Origin: Cytophaga aurantiaca DSM 3654 | GTDB taxonomy: Bacteria > Bacteroidota > Bacteroidia > Cytophagales > Cytophagaceae | Length of the DNA stretch: 64,000 nucleotides | Direction: 5' to 3' | Assembly (NCBI RefSeq): GCF_000379725.1 | Contig: NZ_KB903663.1 | Location: 124,001-188,000, forward strand | Shown: positions 1 to 7,023 of the stretch, in pieces | Layout: each line of letters starts with the position of its first letter | How positions within the stretch are numbered: the stretch's first letter is position 1 | Translations under genes and position numbers: made by a program | Notes under the pieces: model-generated | Seen by the model: only the letters and a program-made list of their open reading frames with translations | The model's database searches: none | What the model was told of the DNA's origin: nothing

Positions 1-511
1 TTACATACTTATTTTTCAATAAAACTGTGCCGCATAAAGCTGCTATCGGGTAAAATAAAAACTTACTATATGTCGCCCAAAATCCATGCAAAACAAGTAT
101 GCTAATAGCCATAGCAAATTGTACAATTAGACATAAGCTTAACATCAACATTTCATACCGTACTACCTTTGATGTAGTCTTTACAGAATTGTATAAAAAT
201 AAACATGTCATGATCATACTACCTAACAAGCCGCCAAAGAACATTATGGGCCCAAACGGCCAGTGCATAATTCTAAATAAATCTCCAATGCTCCCAAGTA
301 TAAGGAGACCTATAACAATTGAATACAGCCAATCTGTTTTTTTATTTTCGAAAATCAGATGCCACAGAAAAATAAATTCAGCAACATACGCCACCCAAAC
401 AAATGATTGACTTGCAGAATCGGCAAGTATCAATAGTGTTTTACTGATTATAAGCAAAAGCAAAGGTGCTATTGCAAAGAGTTGTGTCGAACGTTTAATA
501 TTACTAATCAC
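1..511 (-). CDS. Multi-pass membrane protein with GldL-like HWP motif (3' end outside window)
   Basis: A continuous open frame of 170 codons runs off the left edge without a stop. The start is read as GTG at 511-509. An in-frame TAA lies two codons upstream, and the next in-frame ATG is far inside, so GTG is the best start. The protein is strongly hydrophobic, with about five or six likely membrane spans (near residues 10-28, 37-53, 62-78, 88-108, 118-140 and 148-165). The motif IMHWPFGP resembles the IMHWPG signature of GldL and of many small Bacteroidota membrane proteins, but the rest does not identify it as GldL. Function is unknown. It lies on the same strand as the next gene and just downstream of it, so the two may be cotranscribed. 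Confidence 0.7.
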   Translation of the reverse strand, partial: MISNIKRSTQLFAIAPLLLLIISKTLLILADSASQSFVWVAYVAEFIFLWHLIFENKKTDWLYSIVIGLLILGSIGDLFRIMHWPFGPIMFFGGLLGSMIMTCLFLYNSVKTTSKVVRYEMLMLSLCLIVQFAMAISILVLHGFWATYSKFLFYPIAALCGTVLLKNKYV

Positions 512-526
512 TATTTATATCTAATT

Positions 527-561
527 TTTACTGACCACTGTCTAACGACCACTGACCACTA
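527..561 (-). repeat. Heptad array starting at a stop codon
   Basis: Five consecutive 7-bp words read on the minus strand from 561: TAGTGGT, two words on, CAGTGGT again, and so on. Three of the five are CAGTGGT or its close variant CAGTAAA. The first word begins with the TAG stop codon of the upstream gene. The words are seen directly; any role is unknown. Confidence 0.7.
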
Positions 562-987
562 TATCAAATCATCATCCTCTTCTTCTATATATTCAAGATT
601 CCGTTTGTACACCTGATACAAGATCCAGCTGAACGGATAGATCCAGATAACATCGTTAAATACATTTACCCAGAAAAAGGAAGCATCTAACTGATTGGTA
701 AAAATATAATGTATCGAACCGATTGGCCCTAATATCTTTCCGATCAAACCAACCATTATAAGCGGCCAGTAACGTGCCGGATCACGCGAAGCAAAATAAT
801 ACGCAATCCCATACACTCCAACCAACATACCAACACATTGCAAAACGATAATGACAAATATAGAATCGCTGTCGTCAAATAAAATCACTTTGGGATAAGC
901 CAAAATCAATACCCCCCAAAAAATATTGTATATGGCCGCTAAAGTCATAATGAGTCTTGATATGACCCGAATCGTTTCTTGTTTCAT
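559..987 (-). CDS. Conserved four-TM membrane protein
   Basis: A 142-residue protein with four predicted membrane spans (about 12-32, 43-63, 74-92 and 105-125) and a very acidic C-terminal tail (EEEDDD). A basic N-terminus (MKQETIRVISR) suggests that both ends are cytoplasmic. Similar small proteins are common in Bacteroidota and are sometimes labelled alkyl hydroperoxide reductase in databases, but no redox motif (no CxxC) is visible here and I assign no function. The start ATG at 987 is the only good choice. The gene ends in a TAG that is also the first three bases of a heptad array. The partial membrane gene begins 48 bp downstream. Confidence 0.7.
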   Translation of the reverse strand: MKQETIRVISRLIMTLAAIYNIFWGVLILAYPKVILFDDSDSIFVIIVLQCVGMLVGVYGIAYYFASRDPARYWPLIMVGLIGKILGPIGSIHYIFTNQLDASFFWVNVFNDVIWIYPFSWILYQVYKRNLEYIEEEDDDLI

Positions 988-1178
988 AAATGGTCTTTGG
1001 TTAATAGTATAATATATCTATTTTTTATGACAATTTATATTTTCAGATGATACGTTTTTATCCGTGAAGCGGTTGTGAATACCCGCATTTATAGCTGCTG
1101 AAAAGAGATTTCAAGGCCATTTTGTTAAAATTTACCATTCAATAACGATCATAGGCACATTTACTTATTCTTTATGGT

Positions 1179-1186
1179 TATATTTG
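1179..1186 (+). promoter_or_regulatory. Promoter -7 box of the DnaJ-KTSC gene
   Basis: TATATTTG fits the Bacteroidota -7 consensus TAnnTTTG and lies 29 bp before the ATG at 1215. No clear TTTG -33 element is visible 19 bp upstream, so the call rests on the -7 box and its position. Confidence 0.5.
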
Positions 1187-1214
1187 TAGCGTTAAAATCA
1201 GAATTACAGGAAAT

Positions 1215-1667
1215 ATGAAAAAGGTAGCCGATTATAGAAAACTATTAGGCGTAGATAAAACTGTTGAATTAAAGGAGTTAAAAACCATTTACCGGAATTT
1301 AATGAAGGAATGGCATCCGGATAAATTCAACGACAATGAAACTGCAAAGCTTGAAGCAGAAGAAAAAAGTAAAGAGTTTATTGAAGCATACAATTTCTTA
1401 ATGAGCATTGCTCCAGAAACAGTTGAATCGTTCAAAGAAGAATTTCTTCATACAATCACAAACGCAAGTATGATCGATTACCAATACAAAGCACGTGTAT
1501 TAGAAGTAAAATATTCTGACGGTGCTGTGTACGAATTCTTTGATGTGCCAAGCAACATTTATAACAAATTATTAAACTCAGATGTACCGGGAAGATTTGT
1601 TCGTCGTAATATTTGTGGTGGCGAATTTGTTTACAGAAAGACTGCAAACCCTGCGAATGTAGACTAG
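1215..1667 (+). CDS. DnaJ-domain protein fused to a KTSC domain
   Basis: A 150-residue protein with two parts. Residues about 5-65 form a J-domain: DYRKLLGV start, a long helix, the diagnostic HPD triad (WHPDKF, about residues 34-39) and a closing helix. J-domains stimulate the ATPase of DnaK. Residues about 85-142 match the KTSC domain (first described next to lysyl-tRNA synthetases), with the pattern VKYSDGAVYEFFDVP followed by the GRFVRR segment. There is no G/F linker, zinc finger or substrate domain, so this is not a canonical DnaJ but an adaptor of unknown target. It has its own promoter and a strong terminator, so it is probably monocistronic. Confidence 0.85.
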   Translation: MKKVADYRKLLGVDKTVELKELKTIYRNLMKEWHPDKFNDNETAKLEAEEKSKEFIEAYNFLMSIAPETVESFKEEFLHTITNASMIDYQYKARVLEVKYSDGAVYEFFDVPSNIYNKLLNSDVPGRFVRRNICGGEFVYRKTANPANVD

Positions 1668-1691
1668 TTCAACGTTTGAGGTTTAACAAAT

Positions 1692-1725
1692 AAAAAAAGA
1701 GAGGCTGAATAGTCTCTCTTTTTTT
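1692..1725 (+). terminator. Rho-independent terminator after the DnaJ-KTSC gene
   Basis: A GAGAG/CTCTC stem, extended inward by GCT...AGT with one G-U pair and flanked by A7 and T7 tracts, lies 25 bp after the stop codon. The symmetrical A and T tracts make it potentially bidirectional. Confidence 0.8.
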
Positions 1726-1737
1726 ATGCACTCTTTC

Positions 1738-1927
1738 GCTTAAGGCCTAAGGCGAAAAGCCTAAAGCTTATGATGCATTTTGATTCAGCAAGACTTTTGT
1801 TTTTAAAAGCTTTAAGTCTTAGGCTTTCTGCATTAAGCATTAAAAAGAGCTGCTGTTATATTTAACAGCAGCTCTCTTAATAAGAAACGCAAAAGCATTA
1901 GGCGTTTGGCGTTAAGCCTTATGCTTA
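1738..1927. repeat. Three blocks of degenerate heptads between DnaJ-KTSC and clpB
   Basis: Block 1 (1738-1772) has five words of the GCTTAAG / GCCTAAG kind. Block 2 (1806-1847) has six words such as TAGGCTT and TAAGCAT. Block 3 (1886-1927) has six words which, on the minus strand, start with the clpB stop codon (TAAGCAT at 1927-1921, then AAGGCTT, then AACGCCA-type words). The blocks are in different registers and are separated by unrelated sequence and a terminator hairpin. The words share an AGGC/AAGC flavour in both orientations, so the RNA could fold back on itself. Confidence 0.7.
1841..1880 (-). terminator. Rho-independent terminator of clpB
   Basis: A perfect 13-bp stem (1846-1858 with 1863-1875, core AGAGCTGCTGTTA) with a 4-base loop, followed on the minus strand by T5. 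It lies about 50 bp beyond the clpB stop. It is also a plausible stop for transcripts from the left. Confidence 0.85.
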
Positions 1928-4540
1928 CAAAGACACATTATCCAAATTCAAAAACTGAAGATTACCATCTTCACCAAGTGTGATCCCTACAACACTTTCT
2001 TTCTGAATCTTTCCGGAAAGAATTTCTTTCGACAATTCATTCAGGATCAAACGCTGCATCACACGTTTCAACGGACGAGCACCAAACTGCGGATCAAATC
2101 CAAGCTCTCCCAATTTATCCAATACTTCAGCACTTGCCTCCACTTTAATTCCGTTTTCTTCCAGACGTTTTTGGATCAAGCTAAACTGTATACCAACAAT
2201 CTTACGGATCTCTTTTCGAGTCAGCGGTCTGAACATGATAATTTCATCCACCCGATTCAAAAACTCCGGACGAATCGTTTTGCGTAACAAATTGATTACT
2301 TCATTTTTTGTTTCCTCAACTACCTGGTCCTCGTTTGCTGCCGTTAATTTTTCAAAATTCTCTTGAATGACATGCGCACCCATGTTGGATGTCATGATGA
2401 CAATTGCATTTTTAAAGTTCGCTACACGCCCTTTGTTATCGGTCAAGCGGCCTTCATCCAATACCTGAAGCAATATATTAAACACATCCGGATGAGCTTT
2501 TTCAATTTCATCCAATAAAATTACTGAATACGGTTTACGTCGAACGGCTTCTGTTAATTGTCCACCTTCTTCATACCCGATATACCCCGGAGGCGCCCCC
2601 ACCAATCGGCTTACCGCGTGGCTTTCCTGATATTCAGACATATCGATACGTACCATGGCATTATCGTCGTTGAATAAATATTCTGCCAATGCTTTTGCCA
2701 ATTCGGTTTTACCAACACCTGTGGTTCCTAAGAAAATAAAAGAACCTATCGGACGCTTCGGATCCTGCAATCCTGCTCTGCTTCTACGGACCGCATCAGA
2801 TATAGCCTCTATAGCTTCAGCTTGTCCGGCAACACGTTTACCTAATTCTTCTTCTAAGTGAAGTAATTTTTCACGTTCACTCTGAAGCATTTTTGAAACC
2901 GGTATGCCCGTCCATTTTGCAACAACTTCTGCAATATCTTCCGGCGTCACTTCTTCTTTCAACATCGAAGAACCGATAGTTTGTTTCAGTTCTTGCAACT
3001 GCTTGTTGAAATCAGCTAATTGTTTTTCGGCTTCCTGAATTTTACCGTAACGGATCTCTGCAACCTTCCCGTAATCGCCGTTACGCTCAGCCTGGTCTGC
3101 TTCCATTTTATAACGGTCGATATCTTCTTTCGCTTGTTTCAATCCATCAATCACACGCTTCTCACCTTGCCACTTCGCCATGATCTGATTCTTCTGCTCG
3201 CCTAACTCTGCAAGTTCACGTGAAAGAATTGTTTCCTTCTCTTTGTTATTTTCTCTACGGATTGCTTCACGTTCAATTTCCAATTGCATAATGCGACGAA
3301 GAATTTCATCCAGCTCCTGTGGCATCGAATCCAATTCGATACGCAATTTCGCAGATGCTTCATCCATCAAGTCAATGGCTTTATCCGGCAAATAACGATC
3401 ACTGATGTATCGTTGAGAAAGCTCTACCGCAGCAATGATCGCATCGTCCTGAATACGGATACCATGGTGTACTTCGTATTTTTCTTTGATTCCACGAAGA
3501 ATAGAAATTGCATCCTGTGTATTCGGTTCATCAACAATCACAGCCTGGAAACGACGTTCCAATGCTTTATCTTTTTCAATGTATTTCTGATATTCTTTTA
3601 ATGTAGTTGCTCCGATCGCGTGCAACTCACCACGAGCAAGAGCCGGCTTTAACAAGTTCGCTGCATCCATTGCACCTTCTCCGCCACCTGCCCCAATCAA
3701 CGTATGGATCTCATCAATGAACAAAACAATTTCTCCATCAGAATCAATAACTTCCTTGATCACCGATTTCAAACGTTCTTCAAATTCTCCTTTGTATTTT
3801 GCACCCGCAACAAGCAAACCCATATCCAAAGAGATCAATTGTTTGCTCTTTAAATTTTCCGGCACATCTCCTGAAACAATACGCTGTGCAAGGCCTTCAG
3901 CGATGGCTGTTTTACCAACGCCTGGCTCACCCAATAAGATTGGATTGTTTTTTGTACGTCTGGATAAGATCTGCAGTACTCTTCTGATCTCTTCATCCCG
4001 ACCGATCACCGGATCTATTTTACCTGAACGCGCTAAGTCGTTTAAGTTTTTAGAATACTTTTCAAGCGAACGGTATTTACCTTCTGCATGCTGATCGGTT
4101 ACTTTGCTTGAACCACGTAATTCCTGGATCGCAGCACGTAAACCTTTTTCAGAAAGTCCCGCATCTTTTAACAACGTAGCAGCTTTATCTTTTCCTGAAA
4201 CCAAGGCAAGCAACATGTGTTCAATAGAAATATACTCGTCGCCAAACTCTTTTGATAAAGCCGTAGCCTTATTTAATACCTGCGTAGCGTCGTTTGATAA
4301 ATACGGGCTGCCTCCTGAAACTTTGCCGTATGTTTTAATTACGGCATCCAATGTTTGATTGAATGTTACAGGATTGATATTATTTTTTTTGAATAAAAAA
4401 GGAACAACGTTTTCGTCCGCAACGATTATCCCTTTCAATAAATGAACAGATTCAATGGACTGCTGTTCGTTGGCAGCAGCAATTTCCATAGCTTTCTGAA
4501 ATGCCTCCTGCCCTTTAATCGTATAATTATTAATATTCAT
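1925..4540 (-). CDS. clpB: ATP-dependent chaperone ClpB
   Basis: An 871-residue Hsp100 disaggregase, the usual length for the family. Order: N-terminal Clp repeat domain (about 1-145), first AAA+ module with Walker A GEPGVGKT at 204-211 and Walker B ending DEIH near 276-279, a long coiled-coil M domain (about 400-530) that distinguishes ClpB from ClpA and ClpC, and a second AAA+ module with Walker A GTTGVGKT at 605-612. There is no ClpP-binding IGF loop. It cooperates with DnaK to rescue aggregated protein after heat stress. The ATG at 4540 is preceded by GGAGG at a good distance, unusual in this genome. No CIRCE element is visible upstream. Confidence 0.97.
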   Translation of the reverse strand: MNINNYTIKGQEAFQKAMEIAAANEQQSIESVHLLKGIIVADENVVPFLFKKNNINPVTFNQTLDAVIKTYGKVSGGSPYLSNDATQVLNKATALSKEFGDEYISIEHMLLALVSGKDKAATLLKDAGLSEKGLRAAIQELRGSSKVTDQHAEGKYRSLEKYSKNLNDLARSGKIDPVIGRDEEIRRVLQILSRRTKNNPILLGEPGVGKTAIAEGLAQRIVSGDVPENLKSKQLISLDMGLLVAGAKYKGEFEERLKSVIKEVIDSDGEIVLFIDEIHTLIGAGGGEGAMDAANLLKPALARGELHAIGATTLKEYQKYIEKDKALERRFQAVIVDEPNTQDAISILRGIKEKYEVHHGIRIQDDAIIAAVELSQRYISDRYLPDKAIDLMDEASAKLRIELDSMPQELDEILRRIMQLEIEREAIRRENNKEKETILSRELAELGEQKNQIMAKWQGEKRVIDGLKQAKEDIDRYKMEADQAERNGDYGKVAEIRYGKIQEAEKQLADFNKQLQELKQTIGSSMLKEEVTPEDIAEVVAKWTGIPVSKMLQSEREKLLHLEEELGKRVAGQAEAIEAISDAVRRSRAGLQDPKRPIGSFIFLGTTGVGKTELAKALAEYLFNDDNAMVRIDMSEYQESHAVSRLVGAPPGYIGYEEGGQLTEAVRRKPYSVILLDEIEKAHPDVFNILLQVLDEGRLTDNKGRVANFKNAIVIMTSNMGAHVIQENFEKLTAANEDQVVEETKNEVINLLRKTIRPEFLNRVDEIIMFRPLTRKEIRKIVGIQFSLIQKRLEENGIKVEASAEVLDKLGELGFDPQFGARPLKRVMQRLILNELSKEILSGKIQKESVVGITLGEDGNLQFLNLDNVSL

Positions 4541-4548
4541 ATTTTTTT

Positions 4549-4553
4549 CCTCC
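4549..4553 (-). promoter_or_regulatory. Shine-Dalgarno sequence of clpB
   Basis: GGAGG on the minus strand, 8 bases before the clpB ATG. Ribosomal-protein and other genes in this window lack such a motif, so this is exceptional here. Confidence 0.6.
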
Positions 4554-4584
4554 GGTTAGCTGTTGTTCAAACCTTGAACCATTT

Positions 4585-4612
4585 CAAATATACGTAATAA
4601 AAAAAGCCAAAA
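4585..4612 (-). promoter_or_regulatory. Probable clpB promoter
   Basis: The -7 box TATATTTG (4592-4585) matches TAnnTTTG. A TTTTG at 4612-4608 could be the -33 element, but its spacing (15 bp) is shorter than the usual 19. The predicted start is about 35-40 bp before the ATG. Confidence 0.5.
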
Positions 4613-4768
4613 TGACGCTATTTATCAGTTATTCAAGTAGTTTATATGTCAAAATAACTGATTTAGATCATTTTCACAAGCTAGGTAAATGACAATTTTT
4701 CATTCATAATGTATATCTGCGCACAAGATACATCGTGAGTAAAAATGAGATTACTCGGCTTAATGTTG

Positions 4769-4776
4769 TATTTTTG
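4769..4776 (+). promoter_or_regulatory. rlmN promoter -7 box, almost touching the start codon
   Basis: TATTTTTG (TAnnTTTG type) ends 4 bp before the ATG at 4781. Transcription normally begins about 5-8 bp after this box, so the message would start at or inside the start codon. The box therefore also argues against the in-frame ATG at 4745. Confidence 0.55.
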
Positions 4777-4780
4777 TAAC

Positions 4781-5842
4781 ATGCAAACTACATCTACAGA
4801 GATCAAAAAGAAATGCATCCGCAGCCTTAGTGCTGAGGAGCTTAAAGATTTTTTTGTAGCCTCGGGTGAAAAAGCGTTCCGTTCCAAGCAAGTATATGAG
4901 TGGCTTTGGAAACGCTCTGCGCGTTCTTTCGAAGAGATGACCAATCTTTCGAAAGAGACCCGCACATTATTAGAAAACAATTTCACCATCAATCCTGTTA
5001 CGATTTCTCAGAAACAGGTAAGTAACGATGGCACCATAAAATTCGGTTTTAAATTACACGACGGTTATCTGGTTGAAGGTGTATTGATACCGGCTGATGA
5101 TCGCATGACCGCTTGTATCTCTTCGCAGGTAGGCTGTTCGCTTACGTGCAAGTTCTGCGCAACCGGTTATATGGACCGCAAGCGAAATCTTGAGCCTTAT
5201 GAAATTTACGATCAGGTTGTACTGATCAAAGAAGCTGCCGAAGAACATTATCAGACTCCCCTTACAAACATTGTACTAATGGGCATGGGCGAACCTTTGC
5301 TGAATTATACAAACGTATTGAAAGGAATAGATAAAGTAACTTCCGAAGATGGTTTGCACATTGCATCCAAACGCATTACACTTTCTACAGCGGGCATCGC
5401 GAAGATGATCACAAAGCTTGGCGATGAAAAAGTAAAGTTCCGTCTTGCACTATCCTTGCATGCTGCGAATGACGAGAAGCGAAATACGATTATGCCGATC
5501 AATGAAACAAACAATTTAAATGTATTGAAAGAATCGTTGTTGCATTTCTGCAAAGAAACAGGTTCATCAGTAACATTTGAATACATTGTGTTTGATGGCG
5601 TAAATGATACTGCGCAGGATGCAAAAGAATTGTATACTTTTGCAAAAAACATTCCGTGTAAAATAAACATCATTGAATACAATCCCATTCAGGAAGCAGA
5701 TTTCATGAATACCTCGGTTGACAAACTGGAGCAATTCAAAAAAGTATTGACTGACAAAGGAATTATTGTTAATATTAGAAGAAGCCGTGGCAAAGACATT
5801 GATGCTGCCTGCGGACAATTAGCCATTAAAGAAATAAAATAA
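4781..5842 (+). CDS. rlmN: Dual-specificity 23S rRNA/tRNA adenine-C2 methyltransferase RlmN
   Basis: A radical-SAM enzyme that methylates A2503 of 23S rRNA and A37 of some tRNAs. From the chosen start it has 353 residues. The [4Fe-4S] motif CSLTCKFC gives C119, C123 and C126, followed by ATGYM. The acceptor cysteine near the C-terminus (DAACGQ, C344) that forms the covalent intermediate is present, as are the GMGEPLLN and RxxLSLHA motifs. An in-frame ATG exists at 4745, but it lies upstream of the promoter box and would add a hydrophobic tail absent from the family. The lipoprotein gene starts 1 bp after the stop, so the two form an operon. Confidence 0.95.
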   Translation: MQTTSTEIKKKCIRSLSAEELKDFFVASGEKAFRSKQVYEWLWKRSARSFEEMTNLSKETRTLLENNFTINPVTISQKQVSNDGTIKFGFKLHDGYLVEGVLIPADDRMTACISSQVGCSLTCKFCATGYMDRKRNLEPYEIYDQVVLIKEAAEEHYQTPLTNIVLMGMGEPLLNYTNVLKGIDKVTSEDGLHIASKRITLSTAGIAKMITKLGDEKVKFRLALSLHAANDEKRNTIMPINETNNLNVLKESLLHFCKETGSSVTFEYIVFDGVNDTAQDAKELYTFAKNIPCKINIIEYNPIQEADFMNTSVDKLEQFKKVLTDKGIIVNIRRSRGKDIDAACGQLAIKEIK

Positions 5843-5843
5843 C

Positions 5844-6407
5844 ATGAAACACATCTTTCGCATTTTAGCTATTGCTTTATTTTTACCTATTTTTTTTTCA
5901 TGCGATGATTTTAGTGAGAACACAAATGTTGTTTTAACCGATACACTTGCTCTTGATTCAATTATTGAGCCCTTAGCAGGTTATTCTTCGAAATTCAAAA
6001 CTTTGATCGTTACGGATACAGGAGTTTTCAGAGGTAGAAAATTCGGGGCAAGCAAAGCACTTACGTTGGAGCCGGGTTTAGAAAAAATTGAAGAAGATGC
6101 TACAAATACTACATACAACATAAATTTAGGAGCTACAGAATACGGAGATATCATGTACACCTTCAACAAAGACGTCTTCACTTCTGTAGAAGTTTTTGTA
6201 TATCCTAAAGACGATAGTAGCTTACAAGCATTAAAAACTGAACTGGTAGATTTTTATTCTAAAAAAATCGGCGCTTCGGTTTTAAAGAAAAAAGGAAAAA
6301 CAGTTTTACTGAATCCGGAAGAAAATTACGGAATTGAATGGAGCGAGGAAGGCAACAGAAAAATCAAAGATCTGCGCATGTATATTTTCAGTTTGTCGGC
6401 GTTATAG
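5844..6407 (+). CDS. Putative outer-envelope lipoprotein
   Basis: A 187-residue protein with a lipoprotein signal peptide: basic MKHIFR start, hydrophobic core, and lipobox FFSC with the acylated cysteine at C20. The next residues are DDF. The remainder is soluble, with beta-strand-like segments around TKxGxxRGRKFG and a C-terminal basic stretch. I recognise no enzyme motif. It begins 1 bp after the rlmN stop and must be cotranscribed with it, but a functional link to rRNA methylation is not implied. Its TAG stop is also the first three bases of a heptad array. Confidence 0.75.
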   Translation: MKHIFRILAIALFLPIFFSCDDFSENTNVVLTDTLALDSIIEPLAGYSSKFKTLIVTDTGVFRGRKFGASKALTLEPGLEKIEEDATNTTYNINLGATEYGDIMYTFNKDVFTSVEVFVYPKDDSSLQALKTELVDFYSKKIGASVLKKKGKTVLLNPEENYGIEWSEEGNRKIKDLRMYIFSLSAL

Positions 6408-6439
6408 GTTTTACGTATCATGTTTTATGTTTTAAGAAC
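6405..6439 (+). repeat. Heptad array starting at the lipoprotein stop codon
   Basis: Five 7-bp words from 6405, starting with TAGGTTT and including CATGTTT and TATGTTT. The words share the ending GTTT and a leading TA or CA. The array runs directly into the palindrome at 6435-6471. Confidence 0.65.
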
Positions 6440-6476
6440 GTCGTCGGGGTTATAAACCTCGACGACGTTCTGTTTT
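6435..6476 (+). terminator. 17-bp palindrome acting as terminator or repeat element
   Basis: The arms 6435-6451 and 6455-6471 pair over 17 bp with one G-U pair and a 3-base loop, and are followed by GTTTTA. The core GTCGTCG/CGACGACG is much richer in G+C than the surroundings. It can end rlmN-lipoprotein transcription. The length, and the high-GC core in an AT-rich gap, also fit a dispersed palindromic repeat. Confidence 0.65.
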
Positions 6477-6549
6477 AGGGGAAATTGACAGCAACCAATT
6501 TCCTTCAGAATCGTTTTATAGATTAAAGGTTCACAAACCGATTTGAGCT

Positions 6550-7020
6550 ATGAAAGATCTACGAAACTTCTGCTTTTTTCTGACCTTGTTTTTTACTTAT
6601 ACCATTGCACATGGTCAGACTTCTCCTAAAAATTATTTAAAACCTGCTACAGCAACATTTCATGCCGACAGTATATTCACACCGCTTAGCCTTGGTATGA
6701 TTCGTTATTACATGCCTTCAACTCATGTATGGCTTACATCATTAAATAGCCATTACATAGATACTACAAAAAATCACATCAATCCTGTTGCCGTTCCTGC
6801 TTACCACGAAATAAAAAACAAAGGATTATTCGGTCCACATCATGTCAAAAAACAAATGGAAGCCGGCTTATATTATCATCCATATTTTTTCCGCTCAATG
6901 CCATATGGTAGATCAGCTTACGATCCTATCAACAAGCCTTATGAGAATCTCCCCTACGGTTATTCACCCTTCAGCATTAAAGCTTCGGGCTCTCCGTATT
7001 TTATATTACCGAAGTTTTAA
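6550..7020 (+). CDS. Secreted protein of unknown function
   Basis: A 156-residue protein with a Sec signal peptide (hydrophobic residues about 6-18, likely cleavage near AHG-QT, residues 19-23). The mature part is rich in Tyr, Pro, His and Asn, with PYGYSPF and YHPYFF segments, and has no membrane span or known motif. The gene is tail-to-tail with the TPR gene, with only 3 bp between stop codons. I do not recognise it. It could be an orphan specific to close relatives. Confidence 0.6.
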   Translation: MKDLRNFCFFLTLFFTYTIAHGQTSPKNYLKPATATFHADSIFTPLSLGMIRYYMPSTHVWLTSLNSHYIDTTKNHINPVAVPAYHEIKNKGLFGPHHVKKQMEAGLYYHPYFFRSMPYGRSAYDPINKPYENLPYGYSPFSIKASGSPYFILPKF

Positions 7021-7023
7021 AAT

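Noticed and set aside
99-410. Plus-strand open frame of about 100 codons at the left edge
   Set aside because: It is the antisense shadow of the GTG-started membrane gene, which has far better hydrophobic structure and a recognisable motif.
1738-1927. CRISPR array
   Set aside because: The units are 7 bp without spacers, and no cas gene is present.
3284-4094. Several plus-strand open frames opposite clpB
   Set aside because: They mirror the conserved codons of clpB and show no protein-like composition; the same applies to open frames opposite rpoB, rpoC, fusA and the ribosomal genes.
4541-4680. CIRCE or other heat-shock operator before clpB
   Set aside because: No 9-bp inverted repeat of the CIRCE type was found; only a general promoter box is visible.
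4745-4780. Upstream ATG for rlmN
   Set aside because: It lies before the promoter box and adds a hydrophobic tail that the family does not have.
4681-4992. Minus-strand open frame over the start of rlmN
   Set aside because: It overlaps the coding region and promoter of rlmN and has no recognisable motif.
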